A stretch of DNA of 64,000 nucleotides, from contig CM075101.1 of assembly GCA_037576195.1 (NCBI GenBank), positions 2,542,001-2,606,000 of the forward strand, given 5' to 3'. The notes below the pieces were generated by a model. The model did no database searches. It had not been told where the DNA came from and saw nothing but the letters and a program-made list of their open reading frames with translations. Position 1 is the first letter of the stretch. Each line of letters opens with the position of its first letter. Of this stretch, positions 51,943 to 64,000 are shown piece by piece. A program made the translations under genes and the position numbers. The DNA is from Phytoseiulus persimilis (taxonomy: Eukaryota; Arthropoda; Arachnida; Mesostigmata; Phytoseiidae).

Positions 51943-54900
51943 GAAGCCTCTCCCATAGATTCCCATTTCATCATCCTGTGACATGAAATAAATGGACACT
52001 GGTTGAAAGAGCTCCCCAACCAATCACAGACATCGCGTTTTCACTTCGAGGGCGGCTCTACATTGCTCATTCGATTCTCCAGCCTAATTAATCCAAATGC
52101 TCTCTTACTCCGTCCTCATTCATTCGTGAATATGCGCTCGAATGTTGAAATGTTTGTCAGAGCGAAATAGGCAGAGACACAGAGCTTGGGTGCAACCCAG
52201 CTGCTGCTCCGCTGGTAAAATACAATAGATCTTGAAGCTCAGTCGAAGTCGCGCTCAGAGAGCGAAAGCCCGTCCACGAATGCGAGACGTGACTTTGGAG
52301 TTTGATCTGGGCAAACTCGCCTTTCGGAAAGGCACTCGTTTGTTTAGTTTCCCCTCTGGTAGGCCCAGCGAGCTCGAGCGTCTACGCACGTAATTAATTC
52401 AAAGCCAATGGGGAGAGTTCCTCTGCTGCATGTATCGGATCTGACCGCTTACGCCAGTGGCTGATCAAAGCCGCTCCCCGGGCGCGGACCTCGGAAGATT
52501 CTTCCCATGCTTCCCATAGACATCCATACGTTTGGCAGACGATCACCGCCCTTGGCTGACGCGCCTTCTGACGGTGAATACATTTATCCCTCACCACCTC
52601 ACATCCGAACCCGTCGCGACGCCGCGTCATTGAACTTGGATATCAAACAACTCATGACAAGGGCTCATGCATTGCAGGGCATCCGTGGATATACCACAAT
52701 GTATGTACTTCCTATTCAGAAGAATTCAGCAGAGAGTTGGTGGACGATCGGTTCTTGAAGTTTCTCTCCAGATTCTGGTGGATTTTGGAAAGAGGAGGTC
52801 AGAGACCGACTTGTTTGGTCCAACGAGCTCCGCAAAATGGCTCTGCATAGCTCCAAGAAAGTTCTCGAGTATGAGGGAGATCCATTGGGCAATCCAGTAT
52901 CACTATTGCCGCCATCAGAACCTTTGAATCGTGGTGCGCAACTCTAATGTCCACGAGAAACAGGCGGGGAAAGGTGTCTTGGAGCAGCTGCGAGCTCCAT
53001 CCTTATCTGGGACTGGTACGCTTATCACTTCAGAGAAAAATGCAGTATGCTTGGGGCTGTTGCGGATTGATTCTGCGTAGCCGTTTTGTCAACTGAAATA
53101 TGAATTGGCTGTATAAATGAAGCTCGATCATGGGCCAATCTCGAGAGGGAGATGTCAACAGTAATCAATTGGAATCTTCTTCGAATCCTTCGTTTGCGCC
53201 CAAGCTTTCAGCTCTCCACGTTGCCCGAGCACTACTTGAGGTTTTCGGGCGGGCCATTCCAATGTGGGCAGAGATTTCGAAAGTTATTCTCGAAACTCTG
53301 AGATCAATAGCTCCTCACTGTTCGAATATACACCTCGTTGTTTGATGAGCGACCTCATGTTCAGGCTGCTGAGCTCCGTGATCCAGATAGTCTCGAGATT
53401 CAATTTTCCCCTAAGCATAAGTTCGCTTCCATTTGGTCCAAAATGGATTCTCTTCTGAAGACCTGAAGACTTGGTAGGAATGAACGACGCAGCGTCCGAC
53501 ACGCCGATCGTATACAATTTGTCCTATCGAATCCATGAAAATTCGTGACATGAATGACGAAATATTACGAGAGTGCAGCAAAGACGACGTATTCACGTCG
53601 AAATGGAGCACCCCTATCGGTCAGAACTTTTTTCGTGTCGTTCTCGATTGAGGAACCCTGGATCAGACGCAGATTGACACGAATGAAATTGTTGATGAAC
53701 AACGGTATTTGTCAACACCGTCGAACCATCTCCCGATAGGTGGTCGGATTCCGAGCGTACGGATCCTGGCGTGCTGCTCCGAGTGGACAGAGTAGATTAT
53801 TACAATGAGCGTCGGTCAACAGTGACCCTGAGATCGCTGATTTGGGATTTGGAACCTCAGTTGTCAATAGTATAGAGCCGGTGCGTCACGAGACGGGCTT
53901 TTCGTCGTCTCAAATCGGTCGAGTCATGATATCCTGACCAGCTCTTTCGGACAAGGGAAAGTCAACTTGGATGAGGTCTGAGGATTGCGATTCCCATTCG
54001 ATTTCGTAAATGAGGAGAGCGAAAAGACGCGTCTTCGAGAGAGCTCTGGATCAATGAATCGTCCCGATCGGATCGAATCGATCGAGTCATGGTCCGAAAT
54101 ACGGAGGCCGCCAAGATGTTACAGCCTAAAGTCTGCACGCTGTATATATCATCAACTAAGTTACAATTAACATGAGTCTTCGTCAATAAGTCATATGGAA
54201 ACAAGTGGTGGTAATGTAAGCTTTCAAGGGGTATTGTGAACGACGGAGTGTTTTCCAGGCAATACGAGTCGGTTCCCCGCGGAAACTTTTCCCCCACCGA
54301 CCTTCTTGAGGTGGATGCCTCGGAACGTTTCAACCGGGGCAACTGGATGATAAAGACGAATTGCCGAATCGAGCTGAACCACGGCTGCCCCACTGACGCC
54401 GGACAGAGATGACGCGGTGCGTAGGGTTACAGGGCACCTGGGGGATTTTTGATCGAAGCTGCGACATAGACAGCTTTCCAGCCATCGTTATCGATATGGT
54501 GGGCGGACTCGTCGTATTGGGTTGAGGAACTTGCAATGATGAGGGCATCTCTCGCCCAAACCTCGTCTGAATTGCAAAAGCCTCTGTGTTTCTGATATTG
54601 ATTCTGATCACCATCTCACTAGAGCTCTTCGAATATCCCTTATGCGTTGACCTCTGTTGAGTCCGCTAGAAGGAACAGTATTTTGAGGGGCTTCTATCAA
54701 CCGCAGAAAAGTTCCTGAGAGTACGAAACATTGACAATAGTACAAGAGAAGTCAAATACGCGTACGATTTCGGGAAATTCAACGTGATGTGATCACAGCG
54801 GAAGACGATGGCAAGCCCATGCATCGATGTGCGCTTCGATTGGACAACCTCTGAGCCCTGGCGGTTGGCACACTCGATGCCCTCAAGCGATTCACTCGAG

Positions 54901-56363
54901 GATTCTCCGAAGAGAATCGGAGGGGGGCTTCAGACCTCACCTTAGCAACGGTCCTTCCTCGCGAGGGGAAGCAACAAACCATGCCATGGTTGAACTCGTA
55001 AAAACTCATGGGTTACGGACATTGATGTCAGGAACTCTCCAGGAATCAACCGAATACTCGGCGAAGCGTCCCAATTCCCAGCGTCTCGCGCGGATCCAAC
55101 AGCACGAGAGGCCAGAGGAGGATCTGGGAGAGAATCTAGAATGAGTGACCGGAACCTTCGACTCGCTCCGAGTTCGGGGGCAGACATTGGCATTGGTTTG
55201 TCCCAAGGAGCAATATTCGGAGCATTTCGAGTCCCATTCCCTGTACCGAGCTGACTCGATGTCTATTCAGTTCCCATTTGTTCGCGGGATCCCCTCCCGA
55301 TCCCGGTTGTTTCGAATAACAGACACGCATAGCGGCGTTCATCCAGTCTCTGTGTGAGGAAAATTGCAGGGCAAATCGGAAAAACAGGGAGATGTTCGAT
55401 GGAGTCGGAAGGATTCATTCCGCCTTTACCCATGATTCTGGAACGTGGAATGGAGGAGACCTTCAACGGTTCCGGTCCAAGCTGCGCTGCAGTAGTCCTT
55501 AGCCGAGGCGGGATGTTCAATACAAGAGGGATGGGGAGGGAAGGAAGGAACTGCATAACGACTCAGAACGAACCTTGTTCCCGGTTCTGAAATGTACCAG
55601 AGACATGAGTTGTATGACTTCCGAATGCAACGACGCGACGGTTGCTGAGCAGGGGAAGGTTCGCTGTTTGAGTTGGGATTCTTCAGACGACATTCTCCTG
55701 TTTTTCGGCCGCACCGATGGGATCCCAGCGAAATGGGGGAAAGAAAGTTGTGATTTGGATAAGCGAGGTTCACTACTGGAGCGAATGGTTGGTGTGATAT
55801 GAGCCTGATGTAACCAATCATTTGTTTGAGCTTTGATCCATTTTGGACCAGATATCGACTCATGTCTTCGGCGGGAACCGAGGGTATCCCTCAGAAATTT
55901 CCAGCGGTATGCTTCTAGCCGCAGCTCGTGGCATCTGTTGGAGCGTCGCGTGACTATTTTCCCCGATGGACCGTGCTAAGCGTTGTGGACGTTTCCAAGA
56001 AGCCCCCATGTTCGAACTTTGAGGTAGAAAATTCGCTCGAGAAGTCCACCATCACAAGATCGGTCGAGAAGCTTGTTCTTAGCTTGCTTGCAGTTTTTTC
56101 AAACTGAGATCATCTCGAAGCAGGAGCGAGATTACTTCCACATACCAGCATGGCTAGATGAAGGATATTCAGCACGGTTTCCCGTTGAAGGACCGCGGAA
56201 TCGGGTACTGAACGGGGCCTGCGGACTCCCGAGAATTTTTAGGTCGGAGATTCGTGGGAATCCGCGATCGCAGGTGGACCTGTTCCTGTCGGGATCATAG
56301 GGTCGGCTTGTGAGCTTGAGTTCTGACGACACCCGGAGATGATGAAACGAGCTTCATCTCAAC
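51943..56363. other. No recognisable gene
   Basis: Many overlapping short frames (longest about 145 codons) on both strands; none with a motif I recognise. Confidence 0.35.
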
Positions 56364-56371
56364 CTCTAGGC

Positions 56372-56905
56372 CAGGGGTCGGAAAACTCCTCCCGCTCAGG
56401 GCCCGAAATACGCCCCAGGTCATGGCCAAAAAACTCGAAGTGCACGTGGAGAGTCTCTCTGTTGTTTCGGATCTTCCTGGAGTCGATTTTCGTCCTGGGG
56501 GTCTATTGAGGTGTTATCAGGGTCGATCCGACCATGTTTCCGGCTATATTCTTGACCACATTAATTTCCAGATTGACCGCGGAATCACCTCTATGGACCT
56601 CGAAAAGTATGGTCGGATCGACGTCGGAACCACCTCCATGGACCCCCAGGAATATGGTCAGATCGACCCTGATATGACCTGAATGGACTCAAAGTCATAC
56701 GATACGACCGACCTCGCAGTCACCTTCGTATACATCCCGAATTATTGCCATATTGTCTTCGAAATCGCCTCCCTAGACCGCAGAGAGTATGGTCATATCA
56801 ACCCCGAAATCACCTCCATGTACCCCCGAAAATAAGCTCAGATCGATTCCGGAGAGTGTAATCAGATCGTTCCCGTATTCGGGCTCGAATCTGTCCGGAA
56901 CCCAT
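56372..56905 (+). mobile_element. hAT-like element carrying a decayed 45-bp array
   Basis: The left end CAGGGGTCGGAAAACTC is a standard hAT start. The right end TGTCCGGAACCCAT is a degraded complement. CTCTAGGC (56364-56371) and CTCTAGGT (56906-56913) flank it, seven of eight identical. From about 56560 the interior has diverged units of the 33-40 kb satellite (TATGGTCAGATCGACC and GGAATCACCTC wording at roughly 45-bp spacing). Confidence 0.5.
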
Positions 56906-56913
56906 CTCTAGGT

Positions 56914-58692
56914 CGACCCCGAATCTCGAGCACGGCGCCGGATCCTTGGACGGCGCTGAGAGCCGAGGTTCTGAGGCACCGTAGCAATCTCTTCGAATCG
57001 ACAGTGTCATTCATCAATGCCCTTGTCGACGGAACACGACTAATTTATTCTCCGATCGTGCGGAACGAATCTCTCGGAGCACAACGATAAGTACAACAAG
57101 CAGCTCTCCCAAAAGATCGAGCCGTCGCAGGAGCGATTGCTTCCTGCAAGATCGGAATCGAAAGTGATTCGTAACCGTATAAAAAGTTATTTTCTGAGCA
57201 ACCTGCATTTAACGAGTGAACTCAACGGTGAGAATCAGAAAACTGAAGATACGAGAAAAGCTTTGATTCATTGCTGGCAGAAGCGAACGAGCTCAATCGA
57301 TACGTGTCACGGACGCGCACTCTGGCTCCAGAGCCCTGCGCTATGTCACCCGTTCCGAAGCGTACGCACACGCACATACATATTGGCGAACCTCCGCTTT
57401 CTGCCCGCCAGGAGCAGACACGCTCACACACCCGCAGCGCACCGTACGCACACACGCTCGCCGTCTGTTCAATTGAATCAATTTTCTGACTCTCCGAATG
57501 CGCTCCAACGGCAGCTCCGGCGATTCACCAATAAGGTAACCAAGGGGCACCCATAGCGTTTGGTCCCACGGATAGTCAGACAACTTCAGATCTCCGGATG
57601 CGGAGCTGATGTCTGTCCTTGGAAGTTTCGCAGCGTTTCCGATTTTCGAACGAACGAGCTACGTCCGCGTGCTCCACAGTCATATTTGTAATCGATCGGC
57701 TTGAGTCAGTGGCCGGCAGTGATAATTTCCAACTTCTGAGAACCCCGAACTCCTGATGGCGACGAACGCCGTTTCCATTCAGAATTCTACAGTGACCTCA
57801 TCTTATAACAGACTTTGCGGATAGCGGTCTCCATCTTCAACGGGCCCCGCCGTTCACGAACTTCGGAGTGGTCGAGAAAGTATGTCAGAATGGAGGGTTG
57901 TGAAGTACAGTTTGAGTTTGATCGAATGGACTTTGATTCCATGAGCTCTGGCGGATAGCTCACAACGGTTCCTCACGTTTCCCGTTCGGAACGCAAGTTT
58001 ACCACCTCCGTGGGTTCGAGGGAAGATGACTTGACAGTTACTTCCTGTCTGTGATCGATTCGCCTCGAAAAACGCGGCTCGTATATGGTCGCTCCATCGC
58101 GTCGGCACTGCTGAGCATTGCTCCAGTCGAGAAGGCTCGTCCCCCATGGAGCAGGGAACAATTCGAGACATGAACGAAGAAGTTGTTTAAGCGGTTCGAG
58201 GGGGGAAGTGAGCAGCGAAAGGAGGGGCGAACGATAGATCATTACCAGGCTGGATTTGGAGGAAAAGTTCGGAAACGATGTATGAAGAGAGACAAGATGA
58301 GCTGATGGAACTCCGTGAACTCTCGTACAGAGACGGTGCTGACTCTCAAAAGCGAGTCAGGTACGCAAGCTCAATCGAGCGATGCGAGCGATTCCCTCCG
58401 CGGGTAATGTCTCACCCATAACCAAATGTTGGAGCACCTCTGCGAATCTAGCTGCCAGGAACGCTGTGATGTCAACCTCGTTGGGAGCGTTTGCTGCTGC
58501 TGGCCGACAACCAGTTATCCCTTATTCGTCCTCTTTCCAGGCTTCAAAGCAGCTCCAGCCCTTGTAGTCCGCGGAGCGGTTGATGGCTCTGCATGGGAGA
58601 TGAGGATCCCAAGCTCACAATTAGTGGAGGAATCATCACTGGTCAATATCTCCGAGTCGGGTGAGATCGTACCTATTTCTCCGGTGTCTTCC
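56914..58692. other. No recognisable gene; CA-rich tract
   Basis: An impure CA/CG-rich simple repeat lies at about 57360-57465; nothing else recognised. Confidence 0.35.
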
Positions 58693-59336
58693 CGATGTGC
58701 CGAAATTAATTGCACCGAAAACCCGGAGTGCCGAAAAAGAAACCCGTTGCAACGAAAACCCGTAGGGCCGAGAAAAAATCCCGTAGGGCCGAAAACCTTT
58801 TCTCTCGTTCCGATGGTCAAGCGAATCGAGCTAAGCTTCTACGCACAGCACAGGGTCTGAGAGACTGCTTTTGCTTGAGCGGGAACGGACCAAGTAAATC
58901 ATAAAGACAGGAACTGTGTGTCCGAATCATGCCAAATTGTATCGTGCAAATGACTTTCTTCACATACCCGGTATGTTATTGATCAGGTGCTTACCCAGCT
59001 CAGCTCGCGATCAAGTCGGGCATCGTTTTAGATACACAGATTCCACGATTATCATGATTTGCTTCGTCTCTTTTTGCTCATCTGAGTGCGGTCTTTTGGA
59101 CCCTGTGCTCCGCATAGAAGCTTAGCTCGATCCACTCGACCATCAAAACGAGAGAAGGGGTTTTCGGCCCTACGGGTTTTTTTTTCGGCCCCACGGGTTT
59201 TCGTCGCAGCGGGCTTTTTTTTTTGACACTCCGGGTTTTCGTTGCAGCGGGCTTTTTTTTGACACTCCAGGTTTTCGTTGCAACAGGCTTTATCTTCGGC
59301 ACTACGGGTTTTCGGTGCAATAAATTTCGGCGCATT
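58693..59336. mobile_element. Fold-back element with CCCGTAGGGCCGAAAA tandem units
   Basis: The left arm, 58693-58858, and the right arm, 59099-59336, are inverted copies. Both read inward through CCGAAATTAATTGCACCG (or close), several units of about 25 bp of CCGAAAACCCGTAGTGCCG type, TTCTCTCGTT, and AAGCTTCTACGC. The right arm has extra units, so arm lengths differ by unit number, as is usual for Foldback elements. The 240-bp loop has no recognisable gene. Confidence 0.6.
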
Positions 59337-62300
59337 GGGTATGAACCATTCCTCCTGTGAGCGATCGGAGCGGCTTATTACTGCGAGGTCTTTCCACGTA
59401 ATCCGCCTGATATGAACACACCAGTTGCGGGGCCGCCTAGCACGGTCATGGTGGTTGGTCCCATTGAACAAGCCTCCTTTCGAATGAAAATGTTCGAGAC
59501 AGCCTGAGAAGTGAGAGGGAGAAAAAGTAGGTCGAACGCCGTCTACGGAAAAAAGACAGATCTTCGAATTCTCTCCCCTCTCAGGGATCGTCACGTCTTC
59601 CTTTGGACTTTCCCGATGCCGAATGCGGTTTGAAACATGAGCGTTCCATATACTGCCCCAAGATGCTGGCGATTCGCATCGAAGTAGCAGTGACGGATGC
59701 CAGAGAATCGACACCGAAACTGGGCTCTTCGAAAACCCCAAACGTAGAGATCGAGCTGCTTCTCCGCGAAATCGAGACTGGGGGCCGAGGGAGGAGTCTT
59801 CCGTGGCTGCCGCCTACGAAAGTTCCCTGCTTGGAGTCAGAGTTTTATCACTGAACGATTTCCTGTCGGAACAAATTGTATCTGCCACGCTGCAGCGGAA
59901 CAGACTCAAGACGCGTAGCGCCTCATCTCGAACGAGAGGGACTAGTTTGAGAAAGGTTCTGTTAGATTGAGCGAAGCAATCGTTAGATAACGGCCGAATC
60001 ACACTCGGCTACTGCCTCGTATTGGGTTCGGCCGGGGTTTCAGAAGGCCCGAATCGAGAATCGACATCGGCCTGCTCATTCAGAGTATCGAAGAAGGCGC
60101 AAGAAGTATACCCAACTCGCCTACGGCGAACTGATTTCTGGGTGATTCGCACAGCACAGCGGCAGCAGGCAGTTGACTTCTAGATCGGACGCCTAGATCG
60201 TCCAAGTCGTAGAAATTATGCTTTCATTTTTCAAGATGTCCGATAACGCGGGAGCGGGTCGACTTTGTCTGTTGTCATATGATAATGAGATCTCATCCCA
60301 GGATCGCTCCCTGATTTCCTGCCGCCGGTTTCTCCATCGAGGGATGTTGATCGATCATATCACAAGCCCGAGATCCTTCTCAGTCGAAGTGAATGGACCT
60401 CGTCTGAAAGGAGGACAATTTGAATCTGAAGAGTCTGCAGCTGAGAACTTTGAGTTATACTCCGAAACACGTCGTCTGCTCATCACAATCACGTGATCAC
60501 TATCAAATAAGTGAGCTCCATTTAATCGCTTGAGTGTGAACAGGCCAAGCTGCAACCGGTTCAGAGGAACCTCTCCTTGCTGGCCGCTCTCAATGGAGGC
60601 CGCTCATCACGAGAAGCTCACGGAAGCAACCTTGCTGAGAGCTCTCCTTCATTTATCACTAGGACATTCATAGGCGTATCATGCAGGCGGTCCGTGAACG
60701 AGCCTTGTTCTGCAGCTGGATCTTCGAATCTCTACGGAGTACAGTAGTGGACGTTAATGAGCGCAATCCTGATCATGAATCGTGGCCAACGAAATGAGTC
60801 ATCGGAGGGACTGCATTTGAATGTTATGATTCCCGTTGGCCCATATGACGAAGGGCTACCCGGGTGCAAATCTGGCGGAGGGCGAATCATCATGGTCTTC
60901 CACACTGAATGTGGCTATGAGTGTTCCCTCAGAAGAGTAGAGCACAACACGGTTCCGAATCAGAGCGTAGGTCAATGAACTTCAACTACCAGTGGGAAGG
61001 TGGTGGAGAACCTCAGTATACACCACGGAGACAAACTCATCTTCTTTCTGGAGTTTTCAGAGGCAATTTGAAACTGAATGGGTACAGAGAAGGAGCACCA
61101 TCATAATTTGAGGAACTTCCAAGTCGGAAGGCGGAAGGTATTTCACTGGGTCCTTGATTTTTATCGGATGAGCCGTTTGTTCGAGCCGCAGTTCTGATGC
61201 TCTCGTTCCGCTTGATGGCTGTGAGACGTTCAAGATCAATGGGTACGAGGACCAGCCTAGGCCAACGGCCGGTTCAAAAAAACTCTGCCTCTCATAGCCA
61301 AGTAGACATTCTATGGTAGACGCTCACAATGTCTGTGAGAGCTCCTCTCAAACGCCGCGAACTCATTTTCGAAAAATTTCGGAGGTTGAACTTTCTCTTG
61401 GAGCAATACCATAGGGCCATGTTATCATAGGGGACATGATGAGAAAACGGGTATCGCACTCCTTTCATTAAAAAAATCCGGGTCAGTGCTGAACCCAATG
61501 AGGGGGTAATGAGGGTTTGAGCCCCGCCCCAAGCTCTCAGATTCGTATTTCAAACGATGAAGGGAACTGGATTGACATATTTACTTGATAGATAACATTA
61601 GATCACGGTTTTTTACTCTGATATGGTCCTAGCAGGTCATTGAGAGCAACGAAGGGTCCCGCAGTACCGAGCGATTATCAATGCCGTCGGAAGTATGACG
61701 TTCACTCAGATCATCCCGTGTTGATAACGACGTACCCAGGAACATGCTCCTCGATGTGACCCTGCGCTATATATCTTCGACCGATTCGTCGGTCGATAAA
61801 TCCGCCACTCCCTCCCACCTAGATTTCAACGAGAAATCACCATTCATCCACAGGAAATCATGGCAAGTCTACCAAAATCCAGACGACCACCCGGACGTGC
61901 GTGAGATTCCGGCAGGGGCTTACGCGAGCATTGAGATGGGAAACGCGTTCTTAAGGAGCTTCCGTTATGTGCCTCCTGGAAAGTTCCCTCTCGATTTCCG
62001 TGTCTTCTAGCTATCCTTCGGCTTGGGCCTCCGTCACCCCACCGAATGGATGGCGCCCATTGCGTCAACTTCAGTTTCTGGGCCTCATTCTGAGCTCTGG
62101 ATGAAGTTGTCCGACATTCTGCAATCTGTGAGCAGCAGGAATGTCTCATGCGTCTCTCAACCCCCAACACTGTCTGAATTATTCCGATGCCTTCAAATAA
62201 AAATTTCCATGCCCTTCGAACATTCGAAACATGAGAGCGAAACATGATGACTAGGTGATGCAGCTTGTCGATGCGACTATATCTGGTCCTCCGCAGCTCG

Positions 62301-64000
62301 AGAAATCATCAAAGCTTCGATCCGTCATCGATGGCTCGCCCCACGTCATACAGTGGGATGCGTGGATAGTGTGCTCTTCCCCGACCTCGATAAACAGTGC
62401 CTCGGAAGTTTTGTGGTGGGATCCCTTGTCTGCGTCACGTTCAAGTGGTGGATGCTCAGCGAGGGGCGCGACAGCTTCCAGGTGTGACCGGCACCTCGGC
62501 TGTAATGGCTGGTTGGACACGAGCAATTCTACGCAATGACGCGATCCACGATCGAGGAAGGTTTTCCGACTGAAATATTTCTTGAAAACTGAAGATTTTC
62601 GGAGCCAAACTAGCGTAGGCATTCCCCCATCCGCAATTTTCCCATTCGGACCTCATCATGTGGAGGAGACTTATGAAGGGAATGCACTGTGTCTACCTGG
62701 GAAATTCCAAATGTTCCCGCTATTTCGGTGGGAGATGAGGGGAACTCGCAACTTCCAGTGTTCAAGCTAAATACGAGGAGAATATCTTGAGCAATCATCG
62801 CAGGCTCTTCAAGAACATCAGGGAATGGTGGAGAGAGGAGATCTCGCTTATCAGGGTGGAATGAACAATCAGAGAGACGGGGGAGCAGGGACGGAGGGTG
62901 CTTTGGAATGCGGCACAAGAATCGGAAATATGCGGATGGACTGGTTGACCGGCGCTCAACAGGAGAGAGATCTAGGGAGGGGGGGGGGGGGGGGGGGGGG
63001 GGGATGGCCGCATCATCCTGACCGAATTCTCCGACGTTTCTTGAGCCCGCTGTCCGTTCCCCGCGATTCTACCGAGGTCTCGTGGCCTGCGTTGTTCCTT
63101 GAAGTGCCTCCCTCGCCGCGATTCTCAAGCAAGAATACAAATATTGGTGCCCACAAATCTCCAGTCCAACCATAAAAGCCCCCATTGTGATGACTGGTTC
63201 AAAGTTCTCAGCTGGCGATGTGATCGTTACAATCAGCGTCGCCTGCGCTCATCATTGGATCCCGTCGGACGGAACACAGGAGTTCAAGGAGAAGGCTTCC
63301 CCAATGATCCAAACTTCAGTCCGAGGAATTCATTCTGGACTTCCTCCAACAGTAGCGTATTCAGGGGGGCTCTGGAGGGTACGGCCCCTCACCACAAAAA
63401 TTTCTAACACAGAGGGCGTCGTGTTCGGTGTAGAAAGCATACAACTCGGCTCCGTCTGAAAAACTGACTCCGCTCCAACTATTTCGACCATTTGGACTTC
63501 AACCTAAATCGCTCCAAACTCGATTGAAGTGCAAACTCCATTTTTCAGCCTCCTTCATTTCGATTATTTCAACCGTTTTCTGCATCGATCAGTCGAGATA
63601 TTCTAGGCTGTACTGTGAGATACACGACGTGTTAAGCCCTAAACAAGCCCTCCCCATAGATTCTGATGTATTTCTGCAGTCGGTAGAACGGAGTGAGAGA
63701 TGACACGAGCATAACTTCTCCGAGCTGACGATATCAGGGGGCTTCTGTGTCATAGTTTTAGGTGGGAACGACGCTGAGAGGGGCTTGCTGGCGATGGTGT
63801 TCAAAACACTGCGAAGACTGATCCTCATGGTATCTACCATCTCCGGTGTCTGGAACCCTTGTTTGAGAATATCATGGAAACAAGATATACACAACGGTCT
63901 CGCAGTTATGAACATTCACCGGTGAATTCTGATTGGTGTTGAAGAAATCATCGACCTGCCCGCGACCGTATCGAGAAAACTCGATCTGATTCTCTGGAGG
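59337..64000. other. No recognisable gene; G25 run
   Basis: A run of 25 G lies at 62979-63003. Open frames up to about 133 codons overlap on both strands without recognisable motifs. Confidence 0.35.

Overview
This window looks like a repeat-dominated stretch of an animal nuclear genome. I infer an arthropod, possibly an arachnid, with low confidence. The reasons are: many decayed reverse-transcriptase and hAT fragments; a short TTAGG-type telomere-like tract at 8534-8556; candidate GT-AG introns of about 55-100 bp at 25.5-26.4 kb; and no bacterial-style gene packing. Most open frames over 60 codons overlap on both strands and resemble nothing I recognise. I could not confirm any intact host gene.

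Layout, left to right. A 5'-truncated non-LTR retrotransposon with a 15-bp target duplication lies at 4.6-5.1 kb. A structured 170-bp SINE-like element lies at 7.5 kb, with a 98% identical inverted copy at 48.2 kb. A fold-back element lies at 8.2-8.75 kb. The best preserved mobile element is a hAT transposon at 9722-12373, with matching terminal repeats, a perfect 8-bp target duplication and a nearly complete transposase broken by one frameshift. A hAT relic and a second fold-back element follow at 15.8-16.8 kb, and a LINE 3' fragment at 19.9-20.5 kb (minus strand).

The segment 23.5-32.7 kb holds a minus-strand Ty1/copia element (gag, protease, integrase, reverse transcriptase, RNase H), decayed by stops and by expanded C-runs. 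Just 3' of its pol is an extra 180-codon open frame with a signal peptide and a membrane anchor. Beyond that, on the opposite strand, is a several-exon membrane-protein-like locus (coiled coil, one membrane segment, Ser/Thr-rich mucin-like region) that carries an internal stop. A copia-type LTR with a polypurine tract closes the segment at 23566-23882.

From 33.4 to 40.2 kb is satellite DNA. A hAT-type non-autonomous element built from palindromic GATTCGAATC units (33479-34216) is followed by two tandem copies of a module made of a roughly 185-bp leader, a 45-bp minisatellite array and a short trailer. Because 45 is divisible by 3, the arrays give long but probably meaningless open frames in several frames. 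A decayed array of the same family sits inside another hAT-like element at 56.4-56.9 kb.

From 40.4 to 51.9 kb is a nest of transposons: a LINE 3' tail, a copia relic split by a long-TIR element at a TA site, an R1-clade reverse transcriptase split by a hAT element, and two further members of that hAT family (one with a perfect 8-bp duplication). A separate 304-bp hAT MITE with a perfect 8-bp duplication and a tRNA-like relic are also here. A third fold-back element lies at 58.7-59.3 kb. The remaining sequence (about half of the window) shows nothing I can name.
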